Part shown: in pieces, positions 29,889 to 40,904 of the stretch
Layout of the letters: each line of letters opens with the position of its first letter
Position numbering within the stretch: position 1 is the first letter of the stretch
From: Proales similis
Taxonomy: Eukaryota > Rotifera > Eurotatoria > Ploima > Proalidae
Assembly (NCBI GenBank): GCA_019059635.1
Contig: JAGVRJ010000007.1
Location: forward strand, 1,860,001 to 1,924,000
Length of the DNA: 64,000 nucleotides
Reading direction: 5' to 3'
Made by a program: the position numbers and the translations under genes
Notes under the pieces: generated by a model
What the model was told of the DNA's origin: nothing
What the model saw: only the letters and a program-made list of their open reading frames with translations
Databases searched by the model: none

Positions 29889-32000
29889 TTATTGATGGTC
29901 GTCGTCCTCTTCGGTTCGTGTCCTCTTGCTCTCTTGTTCAGTTAGAGCCTCTTGGTCGTTGCTCGAATTCTCATCCGCCACATCAAAAATAATATCTTCA
30001 GGCTCAGGAGGCTTTGGTAGAAACTCGTCGTTGGGACATATCAAACGGAATATACTCTCGGCCTTAGAGAGCAGCGTCAAATTTTCATTATTTGAATGAG
30101 AGGGATTCTATGGCATCAAATGAGCACCTGTTCGACTTGTTTTTCAAGGTCTAACTGTGCCGTTGAGCCGATCGCCAAATGCAAGTTTTTAATTTGGCTC
30201 GGGCTAGAAAGACTTGGACTCTTCGAAAAGTCAACGTGAGAGTAGAAGAGCGAGAACAGAACGGGACTCTTGGCTTCTTGATCTTTTTTACACGCCGGGT
30301 TTTGGTAAAGACTGTTGATTATCGGTTTGAGCTCTTCTTCAGCCGTTTGACTCGATTGTTCGCCAAATAGGTGAAGAATATCTCAAACGATTTAAGCAAT
30401 TATACTTTTAAAGTTAATTTGCTATTTCATAACTAAAATCCGCTTACAATATCCGTCTGGGCAACATTTTGCAATTGGGGGCAGTTCAATGCAGTAGACG
30501 CCTTTTCCTTCACCTCGTGGAATGAACATTATTGAAAGCTTTTCGGTTACGTGGTTTTAGAAAATTCAATTAGCGCAACGACTCTAATTCTCTCGCAAAA
30601 GCGTTTACTTTGTCTTGGTTAGTTTTTTCAAAAATGCTTCTGTCGCTAATTGCAACACAATGCACGACCTTGGTTAAATGGGTTACGTCTTCAACGGGTG
30701 AGTAATACGATGAGCTGATGACAAATTCGCTTGCAGTGAATTCTTTTTCAATCGAGTCCACTTGGGCAGTGATCGATTGAATTCTGTTTCATAAATCATC
30801 TGACGTTTGAAATATGAACTGGCTGATTGGCTTACTTTTCGCGCTTCTCGTCGAGACGAATTTTCTCGACTTCGAGACAAAGGTGATAGATTCCGCCGAA
30901 AACAGCCGAAAGACTTGTTTTCAATTCACAAGATCGAATTAGATACGAGAGGATTTGAAAGAGCAATACCGGCAGAACGCTTGAGGAAGCTCTCCTGTTC
31001 CGTATTGGCAGAAAAGAAACGGGCTATCACCAAAGCGGCCCACCGAGTTTAGAAACCTTTTCAGCTCAACTAGACCCTTATCATTATCATTATGAAATTT
31101 TGCGCTTGGCTTCAGAGGCAAATGACTGCAATTCACCGTTTCGGCCGACTCATTAGGAGACATCGCAACCGCATTAACCAAATACTTTTGAATTGTTTCC
31201 GTAAAGTTTTTCTGCGCAACAAACTCGGCAAAGTTGAGCTGAGAGTCACGCGCCTCGTCCAGCATGCGATCAAACGCGTCATCTTTGAGTATCGATTGCA
31301 CAAACTGCATCATCATGCGCTTTTCGACCATGCTCAAGCTCGATTTGAACACGTCCGATCGAGAGGTCGGAACCTGTTCAACACTGCCATCGTCTTTAAT
31401 AGTGAGTATCTGTGAGACCAGGCGAAATTCGCAATATTTGCCAATATCCGAGCTTATCAGCAGCTCAATGAGCTTTCCGCGCGAATAAAATACGTTTGGC
31501 GAGAGATCGATATTGAATTTTCGAGAGCGGCTTTTTAAGGCCTCACGAGCGCTGAGAATTTTTTTTTTGTTGCAAAATTAGAGTTGAGAATTACTAATTC
31601 GGCTTTGACGCATTTCTTACTCGTCATCCCTCCACGTCAAAGATACATCCGAAAAAGTATCCAATGGTGGCGAGAGTAGTATTTCACCGTTTTCCGGAGC
31701 CAGGAGATTCGATGATTCATTATGATTGGGCATCAGTTTCCTCTCTTCGGCCCATTTTACTAAGCTGTCCAAATCAAACGAGCAAAAGTCGACACCGTAA
31801 TATGGATTCCTGTTTAAATTGGAATTTCGTTTCATTCGGTTTGATTTAATTTCAAGATGGACTCTTTGACGGAGGAGAAAAGGTTACCGGTCGACATGTA
31901 GAACCGTCTTGCCGATACGCGATAGTGCGGCCGAAAGGATCGACTCGACCATGCCGGTGCCAACCAGAATGACGTCATAGCGCTGAGGCAAATCCGACAT
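29889..32000 (-). CDS. Rab escort protein (CHM/REP, component A of Rab geranylgeranyl transferase)
   Basis: Eight exons: 31888-32000, 31621-31809, 30970-31551, 30836-30913, 30609-30783, 30448-30538, 30128-30381 and 29889-30062; 551 residues (human REP1 653). The start [32 protein letters not shown] is the GDI/REP dinucleotide-fold motif. It is followed by [25 protein letters not shown] with [34 protein letters not shown] with [12 protein letters not shown], and the REP ending [21 protein letters not shown] long insertion between the first blocks, typical of REP and absent from GDI, supports REP. REP presents newly made Rab GTPases to the prenyl transferase and delivers them to membranes. An AATAAA lies about 12 nt after the stop. 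Confidence 0.92.
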
Positions 32001-32571
32001 TTTTGCAAAGAACAACAGCAGCAGCAGCAGCTAAAAATCAATTCAGGATTTTTCTTTATGACAAGACACTTAATTGAAGTGATGGAGCAAGTTGTTCGAC
32101 GACACTGCATTATTCGACATTTCAAAAATTATTCGCAAAAAATTTCATTCAGAGTTAATTTGCCGATTGTGTGCATCCCTTTCAGGTTGCGTTCAATCCG
32201 AGTTGGAGAGACGTTCGATCTAATTGCAATCATTTCATCATCGTAGGCAGTGTGATGGAAAAACCAATAATGACTGAGTAGCGAAAATGAAATGTAACGA
32301 GAAAAATTGGAGGCTCTCAGCCCATTAAGAATAGGAGGAATATTGTCGGTGTCTAATTAACGTCAAGCGTCGGTTGTGGGAGGCTGCGATCTTCTTTGAT
32401 TTAAGAGCCCCACAGATTTAATCTAGTATTTAAACCGGAAGTAATTTACGACTTTTACGGATCCTTGCCAACCTTTTGTCGGCCTCAACAAGCGTCTAAA
32501 TCATTCCAGGCGGCTGATAGACAGACGCCAATTTTTTTTTTAAATGAATATCGATTCCCTTACCAGCTGAA

Positions 32572-32579
32572 TGACGTCA
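32572..32579. promoter_or_regulatory. Palindromic cAMP-response element
   Basis: An exact TGACGTCA, about 800 bp upstream of the NPF-like precursor and 570 bp upstream of REP. Such sites bind CREB/ATF factors; function here is inferred from sequence only. Confidence 0.35.
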
Positions 32580-33278
32580 GCAACGAGTCAACATGGGAAT
32601 CTCTGACTCGCGCTTATATCTAGAGAAGATGATCAGAAATTGCAATTCTTTAGCTTATCGAGATCGAAATTTTCTCTTTTTGAGCTCTCTTTGTGATTTT
32701 TTTTTTATCCCATCAGAGACATCGAGACGATTTTCCTCTTTAAACTATCGCTCTATACTCAGACTATATATGAATAGAGACACGCTCTCTGATTGAAGAG
32801 ACAATCACAAAGTTCACTTTTAATTAAGAGCAAGTTCTGTGCGCGCTCTTAATTCTAGTCGTCGCCCCCTTTGCTAGTTCGCAGTTTATTCGTCGTAGGC
32901 GGTCTTATAGCGGTTAAGTAAGGATCTATGTGATTAATTAAGCAAAATGCATATTGAACTTAATACACTCAGTTTGTCGATTGAATTGGGATTTTGCATG
33001 AGCAAACTTTTATATTATGAAATATTTCTTCGTATCTTGCCTGACTTTGATCGATCAAATAAATGGCATCACGTTCTTAGATGCGTTTCCGCTTATTATA
33101 TTGACTAGCCGCTTTTGCATCTGCCGTGCTACACGGCTCAATTCAATTGTCATTCTACAAATTTTAACCATTCTCTACTATCACTGTATTTGATTGCTTG
33201 TCATATGAGTCAATCGATCTCACGCATTCGGGCTGACTATCGACTATTATTGAGTGGACTATTGATTTTTGGGAACTG

Positions 33279-33306
33279 CTCTCTCTTTCTCTCTCTCTCT
33301 CTCTCT
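33279..33306. repeat. (CT)n microsatellite
   Basis: An imperfect CT dinucleotide tract 70 nt upstream of the neuropeptide start codon. Confidence 0.85.
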
Positions 33307-33375
33307 TAACCTGAACTAGGTGATTCATCTCCACTTCAAATTTATTTTCAATCTGTTTAATCGTTTCTTTAGAAC

Positions 33376-33815
33376 ATGCATTCAATGGCCGCTATGATGT
33401 GGCGTTATCTGCTCATACTGTTGGCGATCAACAGTCTGACAGCGGCTCTGTATCTGCATAAGCCAGAGCGTCATGAGGCCGAAAACCAAGCGCGTCTAGA
33501 GCAATTAAAGTTATACAATCGTATTCATTCGATCAAACCAAAAGAGCAAATACTGTCGTTGATTGAGAAGAGACCTCATGCGACCGATTTTGAAACTGAA
33601 CTGAATGAAGTCGAGAAGAGGCTCATTCAAGAAGCGATTCAAGAGCGGCTTATTGAAAAAATCAAAAACTTATTTGCGGTGGCTACAAGATCGCGGTAAA
33701 TACTTGAACTCACTTTTCTCGTCTTCAATCTAATTCAACTCCTTGTTTGTGTTTTTTTTCGCTTAGATTTGGCAAAAGATCAGTAAAATCAACTTGGGCT
33801 TTAGAAAACAATTAG
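33376..33815 (+). CDS. Neuropeptide precursor, NPF/NPY-family-like (single RFamide peptide)
   Basis: Exons 33376-33695 and 33767-33815, intron 71 nt; 122 residues. Residues 1 to about 24 form a signal peptide (YLLILLAINSLTAAL). A helix-prone region ends in LFAVATRSRF-GKR (residues 99-111), an amidation glycine plus dibasic cleavage site, followed by an 11-residue C-flanking peptide. The intron falls between the second and third base of the Arg codon of the terminal RF. This is the phase and place conserved in NPF/NPY genes. Other KR sites at 65-66 and 81-82 could trim the N-terminus; cleavage at the first gives a 42-residue amidated peptide, within the NPF size range. The usual RPRFamide ending is RSRFamide here. 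Without the splice the frame stops right after the arginine. It could be another long RFamide family. AATAAA at 33872-33877. Confidence 0.75.
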
Positions 33816-34194
33816 ATTCACAAGTATCAAAATACTCTTTCAATTTCTACAAATCTTGTCTTAACGGTTGGAATAAATTTGCCTCTCATCAGATCAGATA
33901 GTTTTTTCTTCATTTATCTTGCTTCCGTATTCTGCTGTTGGGGCCATTAAAATAGCGTTCGCAAGTGCTTGGTCATTTTAACGTCTTTTAGAAGCATGTA
34001 CGAAATAGTGTTAGTTTGTATTGACGATTCAGACATGTATGCGAACCAGAGAGCGTTTGTTGCTTGGTTACGTGCTTGATCACAAGCGGCCAAACACACA
34101 TATTGAGCTCGCGAATTTATTACTGCTTTCCAGTACTCTTCTACTAACTCACTGCACCGCGTCAGAGCGAAATAAGAATAAAACAAAAATCAAA
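33816..34194. other. Intergenic region
   Basis: 379 nt holding the neuropeptide 3' UTR (poly(A) signal 33872-33877) and the AK7 promoter. No further feature seen. Confidence 0.4.
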
Positions 34195-37186
34195 ATGAGC
34201 GAGTCGGATTTCAACGAGGACGCTCCATTGGAAAATGAGAAAATCCAGTCGAGACGTGTGTTTGTCAATCAACTGGACACTTTCAATGGAAAGAATCTTG
34301 GCCAAGTTAGTAGCCATTCAACAGCTTGACATCAGCTAACTTGTTAAATTGTTGTTTTTTTTCCTTGTTTCTATCAAGTTTTTATCCAAATGCGTCGTGG
34401 GCGAGGCACTTGATAACGAAGAAGAGCTTGAAGAGGAAGAGGGCGGAAATGAGAAGAAGAACACGTATCATGTGTATGGCACGGTCAAGTCAAAAGACTC
34501 AAATAAGCCCGAGTTCGCCAAAGAGATTATCGACGTAAGTCATTCAGTCGATCAGGACCTTCTGAACAACTAGTTCAAGGCGTTTATCTAATCTAGTCTG
34601 AGCTCAAAGACAGACTTCTGGAAAATCTTATGGAATGCGACGTGATCGTCTATGACATAACACAAGACCAGTCACAAGTCGACGAGGCTTGTTGGGCCGC
34701 TGCAGCTCTTCACAGCAAATTAGACGCAATTGACAAGCCCAAGACGTTTATCCTCTTGTCGACCGTCATGACATGGGCAAAGACGAAACCGATCGATCCG
34801 GTAGCGTGTGGCCCTTTAATCGCTGTGCGAGCACTGTCTATAATGACGAAACCAAATCTAGGAGGATAATCAGATGGCGTTCACCGAGGACGACTTCCGA
34901 AGGCGGAAACCTCATCCGAATTTCAAGGATCACTTGACTGCGGAGAAGACGATTACGAAGCTGGGAAAGACGGTAATTTGCGCCAATATAATGCTCGCTC
35001 TTCGTTTCTCGCCAGTTTCACCGGTTTCAAGGATAAGAAAAAGCTCAGCACTTATGTTCTATGCAGTGGATTCACTTATGGCATGGGAGAAGGAATTTTC
35101 CATTATTTCTTTAAGAAAGCGTGGCAGAACAAGGATTTGCCGCTTTTTGGCAAAGGCAAGAACGTTCTGCCCACAATTCACGTTTACGACTTGGCTGCGT
35201 AAGTCTCTTCAATTGATTCCGCACAATCAACGTTTGAGGGTTAAACTTTTACAGAGTAATTCATAACATTGCTGAGGAGAAGCCAAAAGCGAAATACATT
35301 GTGGCCGTGGACGACTCGAACACAAGTCTAAGACGATTAACCAAAGCCATTAGCAACAACCTTGGCACTGGAAAAATCGAGCGAGTAGCGATTGAAGATG
35401 CATTGCTAGACAGCGAACTAACTGTAATTACGTGATTTCTGTTCTCTTTCTGTTTTGTTCTCTCTTAATCGTCAAGCAAATCTTAAATGATTTTTTTTTC
35501 TAAAGCAAAGCGAATTTGACATGCTCTCGCTGGATTTGAAACTGGAGGCGGGTTTCATCAAAGAGAACATGTCTATTAAATGGGTGGCTGAGACCGGAAT
35601 GATTGACGTCATGAGCAAAATTATCAAAGAATTCAAACAAGCCCGCAATTTAATTGTTCGTGCCTATTACTTTAAAAGCAAATGTCGAAATAGTCTAAAA
35701 CTAATTGGAATCAATTTAGCCGTTCAAAGTTTGCTTACTAGGCCCGCCCGCAGTCGGAAAAACCACGATTGCCAAGCAGCTGGCTGAGCATTACAAAATC
35801 CATCACATTCATTTAAAAGACGTCATCAATCAGGCGGTCGAGGCGATAAACAGAGCGGCCAAGAAGGCGGAAAGTGACGCCGACAAACCAATTGCAGCCG
35901 ATGACGCAGATGAAGACGAAGATATGGACGATGAGGACGAAGAGGCCGGCGATGGCCCGGCAGAACCGGACATTTCAGACCTGGAGGCCATCAATGAACA
36001 GCTCGAAAACAACAACGGTAAGCGGCACTCATCCGTAAGCTGTTCGATCCCAAATCATTTTTGTTCGAACCGAATGTAGGACGATTGGATGATCAATTTG
36101 TGATTAAATTCGTCAAGGAAAAACTCTTATCCAAGCCGTGTCAGAACCAAGGGTTTGTGTTAGATGGTTTTCCGAAAACCAAAGATCAAGCATTGGCGCT
36201 TTTCGAAGGTAGCTTCTTTTTGGAAGCCGTATCATATCCTTTAGATGGTTTAAATTTCTCCTTAAGCGGACAATGAAGCCGAAGAAGAAGAGGAAGCTGG
36301 AGAAGATCAGGAGTCGAAAAAATATAATAGACTTATTACTCCGGGTAAATGATCGCTTGAGAAATCTGAACGCATCGCACACTCTCATTTTCGACCAAGA
36401 AATAATCATCAAATTCGATGCCAGCGATGAATTTCTTTTCAAACGAATCATGCAGCTGCCGGAGAAACTGGTACAAGATACACACAATACCGAAGAGGGC
36501 CTATCAAGACGGCTTGCTGAGTTCCGGGAGAGTAATAACGAAGATAACACGGTTACAAACGTGTTCGAAGAGGAATTCGAGCTCGACGTGATCAAGCTGG
36601 CGCCCGAAATAATTGAAGAAGACAAGAGTCTTCTGCACAGAAAAGTAGTCGACATGATAAAGACCAATTACATGAAAGAGGCACGAAACTACGGCCTAAG
36701 CGCGGCAGAAAAGCAGGAGCTCAAGCGCCTGGAGACCGAGGCCAGGCTTGTTAAGGAAAGAGAAGAACGAGAGGAGCGTGAGCGCCAAGAAGCTCTTGAA
36801 GCGGAAGAGCGCATACGCAAGCAAACTGAATGGGTAAGCTCTTGCGTAATGATTTCTTTTACTCAATATCTCTGTGTCTTTCCCTCGATGATTAGAGTCA
36901 ACTCGTGTTTAATCATTTAACTTTTAAGAACGAAAAGCTCGAGCAGCTCAAGAAAGAGGAGCTGGAGTATTTGGAAACACAGTCTGAGCCGCTAAGAAAT
37001 TACTTGATGACCCATGTTATGCCCACTCTGACAAAAGGGCTAATTGAATGCTGCAAAATCCGGCCAGATGATCCGATTGACTATTTGGTACGTCGAAAAT
37101 CTATCCTATCCTGGTATAGTTCACTTAAGTTTAACTTGATATTATAGGCCGAATATCTGTTTAAAAACAACCCACAAGTGGATTAG
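34195..37186 (+). CDS. AK7: Adenylate kinase 7 (ciliary)
   Basis: Thirteen exons: 34195-34305, 34379-34534, 34597-34800, 34874-34972, 35032-35198, 35255-35423, 35506-35655, 35720-36017, 36080-36208, 36267-36344, 36400-36833, 36929-37087 and 37148-37186; 730 residues (human 723). The N-terminal Rossmann-like part has [41 protein letters not shown] and [12 protein letters not shown]. The kinase part has the P-loop [11 protein letters not shown], then HHIHLKDVI, an acidic insert and [10 protein letters not shown]. The C-terminus has a K/E coiled coil and the Dpy-30-like ending [22 protein letters not shown] with [17 protein letters not shown]7 regenerates ADP/ATP in cilia and is needed for ciliary beating. 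Codons agree with the family through every junction. The 35656-35719 intron was placed to give [14 protein letters not shown]. Confidence 0.95.
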
Positions 37187-37641
37187 AGCCTTTCTAAGTA
37201 AAAATTGAAATTCTAACAAAGCCTGAGTTTTAATAAAAAAAAAAGAGTGGACGAGATTCTTTTTTTTATGAATACAGTGCAGTGCAAAATTATAAGACCA
37301 CTGTGGTTCCTCATACAAAGTGTTTTTTTTTCGAATTTGTTCTGGATGAGGGGTCGGGAGGGTGAAATGACCAAACTGGCAAAAAAATTCTAAAAATCAG
37401 ACAGATTTAACTGGCTCTACTCGTGAAAGTCCAATCTTGTTGGTGCAAAACTTAAAAGCCATTTCTCATTTTTGTTAAAAAGCTTGATTAAGCAAGCAGC
37501 CAATATGGTTAATCCGGGTAGGCGGAAACCGATCCACATTTACCAAGCTTGAATCATTTGTCAGAATTTAAGTTTATTAAGATCTTCTTAAGTTCTTAAA
37601 AATGAAATTACAAAAATTTCCTGGAGTGTAAACAAGACAAG
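37187..37641. other. Intergenic region with possible transposon remnant
   Basis: 455 nt after AK7. A poly(A)-signal-like AATAAA with an A-run near 37231-37244 belongs to AK7. The remainder includes the Tc1/mariner-like sequence listed separately. Confidence 0.45.
37273..37560 (+). mobile_element. Possible Tc1/mariner terminal fragment
   Basis: At 37273 a TA dinucleotide precedes CAGTGCAGTGCAAAATTATA and then AGACCAC. This resembles the start of Tc1-like inverted repeats (TA target, CAGTG tip, then a GTGCAAAA-type stretch). About 230 nt downstream an ATG (37505) opens a short frame reading MVNPGRRKPI before a stop, at the distance expected for a transposase start. No matching inverted copy of the end was noticed in the following sequence, so it would be a truncated and decayed copy. 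Weak evidence. Confidence 0.3.
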
Positions 37642-38892
37642 TCATCTGTAGGAAATGCGTGATTTCGCCGAGCTAGGACCTCTGCGCAATGGCTCGTATT
37701 TTTTAAGTAGCATGGGATACTCATTGAGTAGAGTGCTTTTGCTCAGACGGTTCTCATTTTTGGCCGTGTAAAATGCCCTCATTTGATCTTGTTTGCTGTA
37801 GTCAGGATATTTTTCGTCGTACTCGCTGTTCCACGCTCTTGAATCGCTGCGTTCTGATTTAAAGCGATGTGCCACGTTTGATTCAATTAAACTGTAATCG
37901 TTTGCTACTCTGCTGGCATCTTTTCGAAGCTTTTGAAGATTGAGTTCCAAAATCGCATTCTTGTCTTTTAGCTGCTGTGCAAGATTCTAGTTTGAATTTA
38001 TGTTTTAGTTTCGATCGAATTTGAAGAAGATTTGTGAATTACCTTGTTGGCAACTGCATTGTGAGTTGGCTTGTTCGACATATCAGTGGTCTTGGAGGCC
38101 CAGCCGTAGTTTGCAAACGGCGGTCGACTCTGCTTCAAGTCATGCATTGACTTAGACCGAGTTATCGGAACTTTGTAACTTGCTTTTAGCAAGATCTCAC
38201 TTTGCCTGAGCTTTAAATCGCTTACCTGAGCTTTTAGGTCGTGCTGCTTTATAGTCGCGCAGTCTCCAGTCGGCCGGTGTTTGAACGGCAATGCTTGAGC
38301 CGCTTCTGGATACTGGTCGCGAGCTCATAAACTCACTACGAGGCTCACTGACAGGCGTTTGGGGCCTCGTTGCACGACGACTTTTACGGTTCTCAACAAT
38401 AGGCTCGTCGTTGCTGCGCACATAGACTCTTGGCTGAATATGGAAGGCTTGAGAGCGAGGAGCTGCGGCTCTCTTCTCGACTACTTGTTTGTTCACCGCT
38501 GGTTTCTTCTTCTTTTTCTTTTTGCTGGTCAATTTTGCCTTCGGCTCGAGGCTTGCCTCCTTTTCCGGAAGTTTTCTGTTGCCCCTAGGCTGATGAGCGT
38601 CCGATTTTTCTCGCTCTTTTGATCGGTTTTTTAAACCTCCTGACAGTTCTTCTCCGTTACGGTTCTCGCTTGTCTGAGTTGATTGATTCCAGTTTTCGTT
38701 TCTGGCACTTTCAAGGAAAAATCCCTGATCTTCATCCCAGTCAAATGGCGTGTGTAAATAATCTCTGAGCTTGTTCTTGAAGCGTAGCGCCTCGTTTTCT
38801 TTGGCTATACTCCAAAAGTCGTAATAGTCAAATGGCAGATAGTTGGTGCGATATTCAGAGCGCTTCGCTCCATACAGGTTGCGCATGTTCAT
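37642..38892 (-). CDS. Unnamed basic coiled-coil protein, possibly MDM1-like
   Basis: Exons 38226-38892, 38043-38182 and 37642-37986 give 383 residues. The N-terminus is RSEYRTNYLPFDYYDFW, followed by DYLHTPFDWDEDQ, a lysine-rich low-complexity part (KKKKKKP) and an R/S-rich part. The last exon starts with a coiled coil (LAQQLKDKNAILELNLQKL) and ends with WNSEYDEKYPDYS and NEYPMLLKKYEPL. The repeated S-E-Y plus aromatic motif resembles the SEYxRxF repeats of MDM1, a centriolar microtubule-binding protein, but this is only a motif resemblance. Intron 1 is just 43 nt and is forced by frame. It lies next to other cilium-linked genes. Confidence 0.6.
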
Positions 38893-39231
38893 TACTGGCT
38901 CAGGAATAAATTTATTGATTGCTCAAAGTGCTCGTGAATTTGATGGCGAAATTCTTCAAAAAAAAACTGGGTGAATTGCTTTTGCTGCTGCTTATCTTAC
39001 AGTTGGTCAGTTGAGAATGTTGAGTTTAGTTTCCATGGTTACTATCGTCCAGACTCACCACAACTGCATTCATACACGCACGCCGACACAAACACACACA
39101 CACGAGCTTCGATCGAACACGTTTGCATTATTTCGGTCAAGCCGCATAAAATGGAATCGAGGGAGAACCTCGTCCGTTTGAAATGCTCAGAACGCGAATG
39201 CAAAGAGAAAATAAAAGCCGAGCCGATGAAA
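38893..39231. other. Intergenic region with (AC)n repeat
   Basis: 339 nt with the upstream region of the MDM1-like gene and the 3' end of the UNC93-type gene. A short (AC)n tract lies at about 39089-39103. Confidence 0.45.
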
Positions 39232-40904
39232 TCAGTTAATTATTATTTTTGGGCGAACAGCCAAAATAGCCAGAACGACGACGGCCACGGAGCCTAGCGA
39301 CAGTAAAATGTGAAGCTTCGTTTCAATACAAAAAGCAAATGAAGGATTGAAAAACAGAGTGTAGAGGAGGCCATTGGTCAATCGATTGTTGGCGTAAGCG
39401 CTGCTTTGATCATGTGCAAACGCTAGTCCCACGGACGCTTAAATAAAACATAAACTTGAAACGTTGCCTATTGTGAGCGAAGCGCATTGCTTACCATTTA
39501 TAACGGCCATCAGGACGCTTTCAATAGCTCCGACCAGAATGGCCAGTAGGAATATAAATAGCTTTTGATCGTGGCCATTCGGCGTCCAGAAGAGAATATA
39601 GACAAGAAAGCCGCATGCGGCCAGAGTGGCCATCAAGCTGCACGCAAACTTGTTCACATATTTGGTGGCCAAAACTAAGACGAAGCACATGAGCGATGAA
39701 CTCACTCCCCATATTCTAAACCATTGGGACACGGAGCTCACTCCAATCGCACATGCCACGTAGTACTTGTTTTCAGAGTTGCCGGTTAGAAGAACTTTGA
39801 ACATAAAATGATGAATTGACGATTTGATACCTTGGAGAAATCGGCCAGAATGAATACATTGAACGCGACGGCAAATGTCAAGATTGCCAGAATGATCCAT
39901 GACTTGGGATTCATGAAAATGGCTAGCACGTTGATTATATCACGCCAATGGAAGGCTTTGACGTCAAATTACCAACTTTAAATTAGGTCATAGATTGAGC
40001 CCGTCAACAGCAATATTACCGTCGGAGTTCTCGGGCTCGACATGGCTCATCGCAGTCAGAATGATAACGGAGCCACTAAACGACATGAATGCGTAAGCGA
40101 GGCACATGGTCTGGATCTTGAGTAACACGTTGTTTGAATTGAAATCAAGTGAATCGATTAGCGAGATTTTCTCACTGAGCCTCGAGAATGGCTTGTTAGT
40201 ATGGTCTCGTCAGCCGGACAGCTTGTCCAGCCGCATGAGACGTTCGACGGTTTAGCTGCTGAATCCGCCGGATCATAAGGAGCATCCAAGATGAATGAGG
40301 ATACACTGTTTCCCACAATTTGATCTTAAAACAATTCGATTAAAAGCCGATAGAGACGAGGAAATGAGTAAAAGTGAAATTTACTCAGCTGAAATATGAA
40401 GAGAAAAAATCCCATAAATCTGAGCATGATTTGACTGAGAGGGAGATCAACTGACGCCGTGTAGTGCTTGGCCAAAAGTCCGACGTACGAGCCACTGTAC
40501 GTCCAGAGCAAAGAGTTGCCGATTCCAACTAGCCCAGAGGACAAAATCAGGGTCCAATAACTGGGACTCATGTTTGCCAAAATGTAAATCAACGCTGATA
40601 CGTTTGCAAACATTATGGACCATTTGAATCCGATCGAGCGCATCAGTAGACTCGGCAAAAAGAGGCAAGAAACAGAAAATGTAATCGACATGACCGTCAG
40701 CGACAAAAGGCCCAGATTGCCGTTCAATGAACTCTGCAGGTTATTTATGCCGTTCAGAGCGGCATACTGAAGCATAAATGATAAACTGAACGCAAACAAG
40801 TTCTTTTTCAGTCTGGCCGGCTCAAGTAAGATTTTTTGTTTTTCTTCTTCCATTCCTCTTGAATCTTTCTCTCTCTCTTTCTCTTTTGCTTTTGCCCTGA
40901 ACAT
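39232..40904 (-). CDS. UNC93A-type multi-pass membrane protein (MFS-related)
   Basis: Exons 40385-40904, 40176-40324, 40020-40116, 39831-39955, 39495-39765 and 39232-39437 give 455 residues, the same as human UNC93A (457). After a K/E-rich cytosolic start comes LKKNLFAFSLSFMLQYAALNGINNLQSSLN, the UNC93 start motif. About 11-12 membrane segments follow, with a luminal loop rich in Cys and an N-glycosylation site (NVSCGWTSCP). Later blocks FNVFILADFSKYYVACAIG and a W-x-P-N-G-H-D loop also fit. UNC93 proteins include C. elegans UNC-93, a regulator of muscle K+ channels, and vertebrate UNC93B1, a chaperone of Toll-like receptors; UNC93A's function is unclear. A second in-frame ATG (residue 18, EEEKQKILL) could be the start. 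Confidence 0.85.

Larger units (their letters stand above)
32001..33375. other. Upstream region of REP and of the NPF-like gene
   Basis: 1.4 kb between divergent genes. It contains a full palindromic CRE (TGACGTCA, 32572-32579), several T-runs, a TATATA element near 32765 and a (CT)n tract just before the neuropeptide gene. A strong splice-acceptor-like sequence ends at 33372, three bases before the ATG at 33376. No coding sequence is supported. Confidence 0.5.

Noticed and set aside
31970-31977. TGACGTCA CRE palindrome near the start of REP
   Set aside because: It lies in coding sequence (YDVI codons) and is most simply explained by the protein.
33376-33699. Unspliced 107-residue frame as the complete neuropeptide gene product
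   Set aside because: It stops directly after the Arg codon at a GTAAAT donor. Splicing to 33767 adds F-GKR and a plausible tail in frame.
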